DNA from: Iocasia fonsfrigidae
GTDB taxonomy: Bacteria > Bacillota > Halanaerobiia > Halanaerobiales > DTU029
NCBI RefSeq assembly: GCF_017751145.1
Contig: NZ_CP046640.1
Coordinates: 3,018,137 to 3,082,136 of the forward strand
Direction: 5' to 3'
DNA length: 64,000 nt
Part shown: positions 16,515-24,348 of the stretch, piece by piece
Layout: every line of letters begins with the position of its first letter
Numbering within the stretch: the first letter of the stretch is position 1
The notes under the pieces: generated by a model
Seen by the model: the letters and a program-made list of their open reading frames with translations, nothing else
Databases searched by the model: none
What the model was told of the DNA's origin: nothing
Program-made: the position numbers and the translations under genes

Positions 16515-17278
16515 GATAATATCCTCCAGATAAGGGCTACAATTACAATAAGTATTAGTATTAGTTGAATCACTTTATCATAAGACTCTTCTTTTTCTTC
16601 ATTTAAAAATGTCTTTTTAACACTGGAGTTAAATCCCCTTACCTCTAACGCCATAGCCCTTTCCCTGGTATTAATTAAAGAACTCATTACCACGGGTCCT
16701 ATCAAGGGAAAAAAGGCTTTTATCCTTGTTTTTAGACTACCTTCAGTTTCCATGCCCCTTGACCTCTGGGCTTCAGTTATTGTATTCATAGTAGCAGACA
16801 TCTGAGGAATAATTTGTAATACTGAATTTAATACATAGCCAATCCTTGGCGACAAACCCTTTCTGACCAGTGATTCAATCAATTCAGACGGCTTTGTTGT
16901 AAGAACGAGAATAGCAAAAGAACTTAAAATATTCAAAACCCTTAAGCATATATCAAAAGCATATAAAAGTCCTTCCTTATAAAAAACTATACTACCAATA
17001 CTAAATAATGCTGTCTTATTCCCTAAATTAAATAGCCCCTGAATTATAACTACTGATATTAAAACAATACTACTAAATCCAATAATAGGAAACACTTTCC
17101 TCAGTACCCGACCTGAAATTATTATTAAAAAACTCAGCAATACAGAGGCAAGCATGACCTTTCTAAGAGGAACAAGTATCAAAAGCAAGATTACTGCTAT
17201 GATATACATTATCTTACTAATGGGACTTATTTTGTGGACTAAAGTATCCCTTTCCTGATATAAACTCATAGTTTTCAA
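16511..17278 (-). CDS. ecfT: ECF transporter transmembrane component EcfT
   Basis: 255 residues with four to six membrane helices. The two X-R-G coupling motifs that contact the ATPases are present: AQRSRGME near the middle and LEVRGF about 40 residues later. Starts MSLYQERDTLVHKISPISK, a typical EcfT beginning. Links the ATPase dimer to the S component. Position directly between S and A genes makes this a dedicated (group I) ECF system. Confidence 0.9.
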   Translation of the reverse strand: MKTMSLYQERDTLVHKISPISKIMYIIAVILLLILVPLRKVMLASVLLSFLIIISGRVLRKVFPIIGFSSIVLISVVIIQGLFNLGNKTALFSIGSIVFYKEGLLYAFDICLRVLNILSSFAILVLTTKPSELIESLVRKGLSPRIGYVLNSVLQIIPQMSATMNTITEAQRSRGMETEGSLKTRIKAFFPLIGPVVMSSLINTRERAMALEVRGFNSSVKKTFLNEEKEESYDKVIQLILILIVIVALIWRILS

Positions 17279-17314
17279 CGATATCGCCGTCCTTGTTTAA
17301 AAATATTAATCTTC

Positions 17315-17926
17315 TTAAGCCTCAAAACTATCTATTTCTTTATTTCCGCCCCTGTAAAGATTAATAATGTTTTTAGGTAATCCCTTATAGATTATAAAAC
17401 TAATTAATACTGTTGCTACCTTATCAGGTAAATCAACAACTAACTCATCCAGGAATGATGCTACCCAGACAGGTGCACTATTAGCTATTAGTGAGGCATA
17501 GAGAGCATCACCCCAGACATTACCAGTCTGTCCACCCCAGAAACTAATATTTATTGGAGTTGAAATAACTGCTGCTACTAATCCTGTTATTAAACCAACA
17601 ACAATGGATTTACTAAAACTTTCAATCCAGCCCCTATAGGCCATAATACCAATTGCCAGACCAATACCTATACTGGTAAGTGCATAAATAAAAGAGATTG
17701 GGTCCATTGTTAAACCATAGATTATATTATTAATTGCACCTGAAATTGCCCCAATAATAGGGCCTGCTAACATACTGGCCAGGGCTGTACCAATAGCATC
17801 CAACCAGAGTGGGAGTTTTAAAACCCCTGCAAAGAGTTTACCAATGTAATTAATACCTACAGCTGCCGGAATAAGAACTAATGAAGCAGTCGAAAATTTG
17901 AATGACCAAAGCCTTTCCTTACTCAT
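17315..17926 (-). CDS. ECF transporter substrate-binding S component
   Basis: 203 residues, about six membrane helices rich in Gly/Ala, with LPLWLDAIGTALASMLAGPIIGAISG in the middle of the typical S-component fold. S components are integral membrane proteins that bind the vitamin or metabolite. It sits 17 bases after a nucleoside phosphorylase gene, which suggests a nucleoside or nucleobase-related ligand, but I cannot assign the ligand from sequence alone. The C-terminus is charged (R-G-G-N-K-E-I-D). Confidence 0.85.
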   Translation of the reverse strand: MSKERLWSFKFSTASLVLIPAAVGINYIGKLFAGVLKLPLWLDAIGTALASMLAGPIIGAISGAINNIIYGLTMDPISFIYALTSIGIGLAIGIMAYRGWIESFSKSIVVGLITGLVAAVISTPINISFWGGQTGNVWGDALYASLIANSAPVWVASFLDELVVDLPDKVATVLISFIIYKGLPKNIINLYRGGNKEIDSFEA

Positions 17927-17942
17927 GAAAAATTCCTCCCTT

Positions 17943-18686
17943 TTAGTTTTTATTATTTAAAGCAATTGCTTCCAGGGCTGTAATGATCTCCTGTTTCTCC
18001 CCTTCAACAGTAGCATTTAAACCATCAACATAATCATTAATCCCCTTTTCCAGATTACCATTAGAATCCACAACTACATTTAATATTGAAGCAACCTGTA
18101 ATCCCCTTAGTCCACCTATCACAAAAAGGGCAGAGCTCTCCATATCAGAACCTAATATCCCTTTAGCTGACCAGTACTGGTCAATCTCATTCTCCCTATC
18201 TGTATAGAAACTATCATGACTGCGAATCAAACCAGTATGATATGAGTAATCCAATTCTTCAGCAGCCTGTTGCAAAGCAAACAAGAGAGCTGGGTCAGGA
18301 ACAGCTGGATATCCTTTTTCTATATATGTATCAGATAGACCATCATTCCTGACAACTCCATTAGCTATTATCAAATCCCCTAATTTTATATTATCCTGTA
18401 GGGCCCCACAACTACCGATTCTTATTAAAGTCTTCACACCGATATTCTTCAACTCCTCTACAGCAATCCCTATAGACGGACCACCTATACCTGTAGATAC
18501 AACTAGAACCTTTAGGCCTTTATAATAACCTGAAATACTCTTGTATTCCCTATTAAAAGCAATATCCGTAGGGTCATCTAAAATATCACGGGCTATTTCC
18601 ACCCTTGCAGGATCACCCGGTAAAATAGCAAATTCAGCTGTGTCTTTATCAGCACAGCGGATATGAGGTTGTATATTCTTGATCAA
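17943..18686 (-). CDS. Nucleoside phosphorylase (uridine phosphorylase-like)
   Basis: 247 residues of the PNP/UDP superfamily. Phosphate-binding GDPARVEIA near residue 24, GTGIGGPSI, RIGSCGAL (phosphate Arg and Ser), and SDMESSALF (ribose-binding Met-Glu). It splits nucleosides with phosphate to a free base and (deoxy)ribose 1-phosphate in the cytoplasm. R-I-G-S-C-G and D-M-E-S-S are intermediate between UDP and PNP types, so base preference is uncertain. Clustered with the ECF importer, it suggests uptake plus phosphorolysis of a nucleoside. Confidence 0.9.
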   Translation of the reverse strand: MIKNIQPHIRCADKDTAEFAILPGDPARVEIARDILDDPTDIAFNREYKSISGYYKGLKVLVVSTGIGGPSIGIAVEELKNIGVKTLIRIGSCGALQDNIKLGDLIIANGVVRNDGLSDTYIEKGYPAVPDPALLFALQQAAEELDYSYHTGLIRSHDSFYTDRENEIDQYWSAKGILGSDMESSALFVIGGLRGLQVASILNVVVDSNGNLEKGINDYVDGLNATVEGEKQEIITALEAIALNNKN

Positions 18687-18711
18687 GTTCTCTACACCCT
18701 TTCTATATTGT

Positions 18712-19407
18712 TTACTGATTCTTACTAAGTTCCTGTTCTTTTAAAAGACCTTCCATGTCTTTAATAATAATACCCTTATTATTGATGTCTATTATCCCTC
18801 TGTCCCTTAGTTCCCTGAAAACCCTGTTAATACTCCTTTTAGTAACAGCAAGCTGTTCACTAATCTTATCTTTGTTAATGGATATCTCTATTTCTTTGGG
18901 GTGATCACCTGGCTTTTGATTACTTTCCAGTAAATATTTAATTAAACGATATTTTAGTGAATAAAGATTATCATTCATTGCTTTGATAGAAAGATTATAA
19001 AAAAGACTGGCCATGCTTTTAGCAAAGTAATTGCTAATATGTATATCCAGTTCAATCCACTTAAGAAAATAATCCCTTGCCAGGCTGATCAAAACAATTG
19101 GTGAAACAGCCTCAGCATAACACGCCGCCGGTTTTTTGTCGAATATTTCTAATTCGCCAATATAATTACCCTTTGTATACAAGGCCTGAGTATATTTCTT
19201 CCCATTTTCTGCCAGCGCATAGATATCCACATAGCCTTCAATAATAATATAAAACCTCTCTGGAATCTCACCCTGTTTTAATAATATTTCCCCTTTTTTA
19301 TACTCACAAAACTGCCAGTGTTTTAATATCTCATAGGGGCAGAACTTAAGCATCTTATTAATTTTTAAGTTATTTGCCATTACCTTTTGAATCTCAGATA
19401 TACCCAT
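18712..19407 (-). CDS. CRP/FNR family transcriptional regulator
   Basis: 231 residues. N-terminal cyclic-nucleotide-binding-like beta roll (EILLKQGEIPERFYIIIEGYV, then G-N-Y-I-G-E), a dimerisation helix around residues 120-150, and a C-terminal winged helix (KDKISEQLAVTKRSINRVFRELRD). No FNR-type cysteine cluster is seen. It lies 26 bases ahead of the nucleoside phosphorylase gene on the same strand and is probably the first gene of the ECF operon, whose regulator it may be. YeiL-like regulators linked to nucleoside use have this organisation; that match is inference. Confidence 0.88.
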   Translation of the reverse strand: MGISEIQKVMANNLKINKMLKFCPYEILKHWQFCEYKKGEILLKQGEIPERFYIIIEGYVDIYALAENGKKYTQALYTKGNYIGELEIFDKKPAACYAEAVSPIVLISLARDYFLKWIELDIHISNYFAKSMASLFYNLSIKAMNDNLYSLKYRLIKYLLESNQKPGDHPKEIEISINKDKISEQLAVTKRSINRVFRELRDRGIIDINNKGIIIKDMEGLLKEQELSKNQ

Positions 19408-19612
19408 ACTTAATCATCACCTTTATCTTATCATATTATAAAAATCCATCCCAGGACATATGTCTTCATGAACAAGTTTTTTAGATTAAAATTGTTAATA
19501 TTTCAATAATTACATTCTACCAGAATTAATTTTCATCTTCAAACTTAGTATTTGAGTATATTTTTTAAATCATTTAAATTTACAAGGTCTGTCATAATAG
19601 ATGAAAGCCATG

Positions 19613-19637
19613 TGACAGATGAACCGTCCCCTTGTCA
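19613..19637. repeat. Dispersed short palindromic element, copy 2
   Basis: Minus strand TGACAAGGGGACGGTTCATC then TGTCA: the same REP-like element as 14844-14869, with identical TGACAAGGGGACGGTT core and hairpin-forming ends. Lies between the aminotransferase terminator and the CRP-like gene. No RAYT transposase gene is in the window, so any mobilising enzyme must be elsewhere. Confidence 0.6.
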
Positions 19638-19642
19638 TAAAA

Positions 19643-19673
19643 AACACCAGAGATCAAATTGATCCCTGGTGTT
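19643..19673. terminator. Terminator of the lysine operon
   Basis: AACACCAGAGATC / GATCCCTGGTGTT stem (one mismatch) with a 5-base loop, then U-rich sequence on the minus strand. It closes the leftward lysine gene cluster whose last gene stops at 19699. Confidence 0.8.
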
Positions 19674-19698
19674 AGTAGTTTTTTAAGTAATTATATTT

Positions 19699-20952
19699 TT
19701 AATAATCTTTTTCTTCAATATAGACCAAGCTCTCTTCAATAGCCTTAACTGTATAATTAAGGTCTTCATCAGTATGACGATAGCAGATATAGCCGTGGTG
19801 ATATGGCTGCATAAAGACACGACGCCTGATCAACTGTGTATAGAAATCAGTTCTCTTTTCTTTATAGGTTTTAGCTTTATCCCTCTGGAAGGTTATATAG
19901 GGCATAGGGGGTATGCCAGATACCTCTGCCCCAACCGGATATTTCGCAGTCAAGGCTTTAATATCTTCTAAGAATTTACTGCCTTTTTCCCAGATATATT
20001 CTAGTACCTTTTTGGACTGTAATAACTCAATAGTCTTTAAAGCCGCGGCAAAAGAAAGACTGTTGGGAAAAAAGGTCGAAGAAACAAACACATCATGTTC
20101 TGCCTTTTTCATTACCTCTTTTTTGCCAGCTACTGCAGCAATAGCATAGCCATTTGCCATCGCCTTGCCAAAGAGTGACAGATCTGGTGTCACTCCATAA
20201 TATTCCTGGGCACCACCCAGTGCTACCCGGAAACCAGTCCTAATCTCATCAAAAATCAAGATAGTATTATACTTATCAGCCAGTTCTCTAACACCTTCTA
20301 AGAAACCAGGTTTTGGTTCTTCAATCTTATTACCCAGTGGATGGCCAACCGGTGTTATGATGATAGCAGCAGTATCATTACCATGCTCGAACAATAACTC
20401 TTCCAGACTAGCAAGGTCATTATATTTAAAACTGTAAACATCTTCATAGAGTTTTTCTGGTATACCACCCTTTACCTCAACACACCAGTCGTGCCAGCCG
20501 TGATAACCACAGCGCATAATCTTGGTCTTATCGGTATAACCGCGGGCCAGTCTAACAGCCAGGGTGGCAGCAGCAGAACCTGTTTTTAGAAAGATAACCT
20601 GTTCAGCAGATGGTATTATTTCAACCATTTTTTCTGCCAACCTATTTTGAATAGATTGAGTTAAAGAAAAACAGAAACCCTTATCTCTAATCTGTTTTAT
20701 AACAGCCTCATCTATTTCTTCCTCACAGTAGCCCATAATAATTGGACCATAAGCACATAGATAATCAATATATTCATTACCATCCAGGTCAATAATCCTG
20801 GATCCTTTACCAGATTCAAAGTAATTTGGGTATTCACCCTCTACAAAATTATAAGGTCTTCTGATCCCAAGCACCGCACCAGGTGTCAGCTCATAACCCC
20901 TGGCTACCTCACTCATGCTTTTTTCTAAATTTAATTTTCCTACTTCACTCAT
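19699..20952 (-). CDS. Class III aminotransferase (glutamate-1-semialdehyde aminomutase-like)
   Basis: 417 residues, PLP fold type I. Motifs: LDGNEYIDYLCAYGPIIMGY, KTGSAAATLAVRLAR (PLP phosphate), YHGWHDW, IFDEIRTGFR (PLP Asp) and FGKAMANGYAIAAV with the Schiff-base Lys. These enzymes move an amino group between a primary amine or amino acid and an oxo acid. Position as the last gene of the lysine cluster suggests it acts on an amino-group-bearing intermediate, such as diamino- or amino-oxo-hexanoate, but this is inference. A large palindrome (21045-21209) separates it from kdd, so expression may differ from the rest. Confidence 0.88.
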   Translation of the reverse strand: MSEVGKLNLEKSMSEVARGYELTPGAVLGIRRPYNFVEGEYPNYFESGKGSRIIDLDGNEYIDYLCAYGPIIMGYCEEEIDEAVIKQIRDKGFCFSLTQSIQNRLAEKMVEIIPSAEQVIFLKTGSAAATLAVRLARGYTDKTKIMRCGYHGWHDWCVEVKGGIPEKLYEDVYSFKYNDLASLEELLFEHGNDTAAIIITPVGHPLGNKIEEPKPGFLEGVRELADKYNTILIFDEIRTGFRVALGGAQEYYGVTPDLSLFGKAMANGYAIAAVAGKKEVMKKAEHDVFVSSTFFPNSLSFAAALKTIELLQSKKVLEYIWEKGSKFLEDIKALTAKYPVGAEVSGIPPMPYITFQRDKAKTYKEKRTDFYTQLIRRRVFMQPYHHGYICYRHTDEDLNYTVKAIEESLVYIEEKDY

Positions 20953-21044
20953 TTAACACACACCTTCTTTTATTATTTCCTTTTGCTTAAATTCAAATAT
21001 ACCTGCAATTTATTTAAGTAAGGCTCTTTCATAATAGACTTTTT

Positions 21045-21209
21045 GCATAATTGAATTATTGACCAGCCGATTAAAACGGAGCAGGATTTAGTAAAGCTGA
21101 TTACGAAAGAGGCTGTTTTCCTGTCTGACCGTAGGGAGTTTAAAACAGCCCGTAATTAGCTAATACTAAATTCGTTGCGGAGTTTTTGGATGGCAATAAT
21201 CAATTATGC
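21045..21209. repeat. Large intergenic palindrome (long imperfect hairpin)
   Basis: GCATAATTGAATTATTG at 21045-21061 pairs with CAATAATCAATTATGC at 21194-21209. Inside, GGATTTAGTAAAGCTGATTAC pairs imperfectly with the strand around 21150-21172, and GGCTGTTTT near 21111 pairs with AAAACAGCC near 21142. The whole 165 bases can fold into one long hairpin. It fills the gap between kdd (stop 21217) and the aminotransferase gene. It has no coding capacity. It could be a miniature mobile element or an mRNA processing structure. Confidence 0.7.
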
Positions 21210-21216
21210 AATACGC

Positions 21217-22260
21217 TTAAGTATATAACCTGGTATAAATCTCCCTCAACTTTTTATTCTCCCGCAGTATTTCCAGAGAAATAATGGCATGGTTATGGCA
21301 ATAACCATTTCCGATTATCATCTCTACATCTTTGCCAATTCCCTCTGCACCAAGGGCTGCTTTAGTAAAACTGGTAGCCATACTAAAGAAGTATATTGTA
21401 CCCCTGTCTTTAGCAGCCAGGATTGAAGCCATCTCTGTATTAGGGACATTAACATTATTGATGACCAGATCACATAAATTTCCATCTGTAATTTCCTCAA
21501 TCTTTGCCAGGACTTCTACAGGTTTAGTGGCATCAGCCTGGACTATATAATCTGCCAGGTCCAGAGACTTTACAGTCTGGCATTCCTTTTCATTATAACA
21601 TAAAGCAATAACTTTACCAGAGATACCGGCCCTTTTCTGGGCCTCATGGAGACAGAGCATCCCTGATTTGCCGCCTGCCCCGATAATTAAAACGGTATCA
21701 CCTGAATTCACAAGACGGGCAGTCTGGGCTGGTGCACCTGCTACATCAAGCAGGGCCAAGGCCAGAGTGTCTTCCATATCTTCAGGGAGTTTAGCATAAA
21801 TACCCGTCTCAAAAAGAACAGCCTGCCCCTCAATATCAACCTGGTCAATATCCATATGAATTTCTTTAATCTCTTTTATCTTTAGTGGGGTAAGTGATAA
21901 AGAAACCAGGGTAGCTATCCTGTCCCCTACTTTGAGTTTACAATCTGTCAGGGCATCACCAATCTTACTGACCGTACCAATTAGCATTCCACCAGAACCA
22001 GTTACTGGATTTTGATGTTTCCCCTTAGTGTCCACAATTTCCTTCATCTTCTCTTTTATCTTTTCTTCATCACCACCAGCCTCATTCTTTATCTGGGTGA
22101 AACTGGCTGAGTCAATATTTAGGGTCTGAACATCTATTAAGATTTCGTTATCATAAATCTCCATATCGTTATCAATCTTATCTGCTGTCTGGGGGAGTAC
22201 ACCCTCAGGTTCTAAAACGCGGTGCAAACCATATCTGTTGCCCTTTTTCAAATTAATCAC
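21217..22260 (-). CDS. kdd: L-erythro-3,5-diaminohexanoate dehydrogenase
   Basis: 347 residues. An N-terminal region YGLHRVLEPEGVLPQTA is characteristic of Kdd. A GroES-like portion follows, then a Rossmann fold with VLIIGAGGKSGMLCL. It oxidatively deaminates 3,5-diaminohexanoate to 5-amino-3-oxohexanoate with NAD(P)+, step three of anaerobic lysine fermentation. Its place next to kce, kal, kamE and kamD supports the call. Length is right for the family. The gap to kce is 52 bases and the cluster reads as one operon. Confidence 0.92.
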   Translation of the reverse strand: MINLKKGNRYGLHRVLEPEGVLPQTADKIDNDMEIYDNEILIDVQTLNIDSASFTQIKNEAGGDEEKIKEKMKEIVDTKGKHQNPVTGSGGMLIGTVSKIGDALTDCKLKVGDRIATLVSLSLTPLKIKEIKEIHMDIDQVDIEGQAVLFETGIYAKLPEDMEDTLALALLDVAGAPAQTARLVNSGDTVLIIGAGGKSGMLCLHEAQKRAGISGKVIALCYNEKECQTVKSLDLADYIVQADATKPVEVLAKIEEITDGNLCDLVINNVNVPNTEMASILAAKDRGTIYFFSMATSFTKAALGAEGIGKDVEMIIGNGYCHNHAIISLEILRENKKLREIYTRLYT

Positions 22261-22312
22261 ATCCTTATTAATTAATAGATATAATAAATTACACTAAACT
22301 TTAGTTAAATCC

Positions 22313-23128
22313 CTAAATAATTTCCAGAATCTCTCTGGCTTCATCAGGTTTAGCAATTTCACGGCCTAATTCATTAGCCAGGACAACTATCCTCTCTACT
22401 AATTGGGCATTACTACTGGCCAGTTGATTCTTCTTGTAGTAAATATTATCTTCAAACCCGACGCGGACATGTCCACCCATGACAATAGTATTAAGCGCTA
22501 TAGGGAGTTGATGTCTGCCGACACCTGCCGCCGTCCAGCTGGCATCTTCTGGTAAGATTTCTGTAAGATATAAGAGATTTTTTAAAGAAGCCTTAATAGC
22601 ACCGGGAACCCCCAGGACCAGATCAAAATGGAGGTGTTTATTTAACAAGCCCTCTTTTTTTAGCTGTAGTGCACTATAGATGTGACCGGGCTCAAAACAT
22701 TCCAATTCCGGTAGAATATCATATTTATCCATCTCCCTGGCAAAATTGCGCATCAAGGGAAGATCATTAACAAATATATTATCTCCAAAGTTAGTTGTTC
22801 CACAATCCAGGGTAGCCATTTCTGGCTCAAGATAGACCGGCTGTATCCTCTCCTCCCAACTCATTCCAGCTGCACCACCTGTTGAAGGCTGGATAATAGC
22901 CTTAACACCCTTCTCTTTCATTAACTTAATAGTCTCAGCAAAAACATCTTTATCCTGTGTTGGTCGGCCGGCCTGATCACGGACATGGAGGTGGATTATG
23001 GAAGCCCCCGCCTTTTCAGCCTCAAGGGCAGCTTCGGCCAGTTCTTCAGGAGCAAGTGGTAGATTGGGGTTATCCTCTTTAGTAACCTCAGCACCACAAA
23101 TAGCTGCAGTAATAATCAGTTTCTCCAC
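22313..23128 (-). CDS. kce: 3-keto-5-aminohexanoate cleavage enzyme
   Basis: BKACE (DUF849) family, about 272 residues. Starts V-E-K-L-I-I-T-A-A-I-C-G-A-E; HLHVRD carries the zinc-binding histidines, QPSTGG follows, and D-C-G-T-T-N-F-G and GVGRHQLP are typical. It converts 5-amino-3-oxohexanoate plus acetyl-CoA to acetoacetate and 3-aminobutyryl-CoA. The open frame extends to 23167 inside kal, but AGGAGG lies 8 bases before a GTG at 23128, five bases past the kal stop, and this matches the usual N-terminus, so 23128 is used. Confidence 0.93.
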   Translation of the reverse strand: MEKLIITAAICGAEVTKEDNPNLPLAPEELAEAALEAEKAGASIIHLHVRDQAGRPTQDKDVFAETIKLMKEKGVKAIIQPSTGGAAGMSWEERIQPVYLEPEMATLDCGTTNFGDNIFVNDLPLMRNFAREMDKYDILPELECFEPGHIYSALQLKKEGLLNKHLHFDLVLGVPGAIKASLKNLLYLTEILPEDASWTAAGVGRHQLPIALNTIVMGGHVRVGFEDNIYYKKNQLASSNAQLVERIVVLANELGREIAKPDEAREILEII

Positions 23129-23133
23129 CAGCC

Positions 23134-23529
23134 TCACCTCCTCTGCCTTTCCTTTTTGACCAGACATGTTCCACTGGCCTTACCCACCAGTATAGGCTCA
23201 GCTAGGACATCTGCTGCTGAAGGAAACTCTGCATCCTCTGCAGCAGTGATCACCTTTCTGGCTGTAAAACTCATCTTTCTTGAGGTATTACCCACATGTG
23301 TAATATGCCCTACAGCCTCAATATAATCTCCCACATAAACAGGGGCCAGGAATTCAACACTATCATAGGCAACAAATAAACCCTCATCACCATCATTTCT
23401 AATCAATAATTCAGTTGCTATATCTCCAAAAATCTCCAGCATCCTGGCTCCATCCACCAGGTCACCAGCATAATGGGCATCATGTGAACTCATTCTGAGT
23501 CTAATCATAACCTCTTGCAAAAAAACCAC
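23134..23529 (-). CDS. kal: 3-aminobutyryl-CoA ammonia-lyase
   Basis: 131 residues, hot-dog fold. [13 protein letters not shown] with L-V-D-G-A-R is the recognised Kal N-terminus. It removes ammonia from 3-aminobutyryl-CoA to give crotonyl-CoA, the step after Kce. The frame opens with a GTG at 23529 inside a GGGGGTGG run. The ATG eight codons in (23508) matches the family start better but has only a weak AAGAGG, so the true start is uncertain. The gene lies 7 bases after kamE. Confidence 0.9.
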   Translation of the reverse strand: MVFLQEVMIRLRMSSHDAHYAGDLVDGARMLEIFGDIATELLIRNDGDEGLFVAYDSVEFLAPVYVGDYIEAVGHITHVGNTSRKMSFTARKVITAAEDAEFPSAADVLAEPILVGKASGTCLVKKERQRR

Positions 23530-23535
23530 CCCCTA

Positions 23536-24294
23536 TTATTTTTCAACATTTAATCCCCGTTCAACAATAGTCTGCACAATATATGATGCTACATCAGGTG
23601 GCAGGGTACCTGTTCCAAACCCTGCATCAAAACCAAGCTCTAGAGCAAGTTGATGACTAATACGAGGACCGCCAACTGCTACTACAAATTTATCCCGCAG
23701 ACCCTCTGCCTCTAGCAGCTCCACCAATTCTGTCAGGTTTTTAATATGAACATCTTTTTGAGTAACTACCTGTGATACCAGGATTGCATCTGCTTCCAGT
23801 TCTAAGGCCTTTTCTATTAATTCCTCATTGGGAACCTGACTCCCTAAATTATGGGCATTAATCTGGGGATAACGTTCCAGACCATATTCACCAGCATAAC
23901 CTTTCATATTCATAATAGCATCCAGGCCAACAGTATGGGCATCAGAACCAGTACAAGCCCCAACAACTGTTACCTTACGCCCAATCTTATCTTTTATATA
24001 ACTATTCACCTCATAATAATCCATTACATCTGTTTCCACACTGGCTACCTTTATACCAGTAAAATCAACACTATGAATTAATTTACCATATAAAACGAAA
24101 AAACTAAACCCCTCACCCATATCTTTCATTTCAACAACACCTACTTCCTCTAAACCCATCTTATTGGCTAATAAACGGGCGGCTTCCCGAGCCTCTAGTC
24201 CTGTCTCCAGAGGAAGAGTAAAACTAAGCTGTACCTTACCATCATTAAGGGTATCACCATATGGTTTAACAGCTTGATAATTTAATTCATTCAT
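23536..24294 (-). CDS. kamE: Lysine 5,6-aminomutase beta subunit
   Basis: 252 residues, B12-binding domain protein. The cobalamin motif is S-D-A-H-T-V-G with base-displacing His120; eleven residues on is Lys131 (N-M-K-G-Y-A-G). That spacing equals His133/Lys144 of the Clostridium sticklandii subunit, where the Lys binds PLP. G-x-G-T-G-T-L-P-P near the end is the usual nucleotide-loop binding site. With KamD it moves the terminal amino group of beta-lysine (or D-lysine) to carbon 5 by adenosylcobalamin radical chemistry. Confidence 0.95.
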   Translation of the reverse strand: MNELNYQAVKPYGDTLNDGKVQLSFTLPLETGLEAREAARLLANKMGLEEVGVVEMKDMGEGFSFFVLYGKLIHSVDFTGIKVASVETDVMDYYEVNSYIKDKIGRKVTVVGACTGSDAHTVGLDAIMNMKGYAGEYGLERYPQINAHNLGSQVPNEELIEKALELEADAILVSQVVTQKDVHIKNLTELVELLEAEGLRDKFVVAVGGPRISHQLALELGFDAGFGTGTLPPDVASYIVQTIVERGLNVEK

Positions 24295-24348
24295 CAGATA
24301 ATATCCCCCCTTCTAAAATAATATGGTCCTATTATTTTTTCTTAAAAT

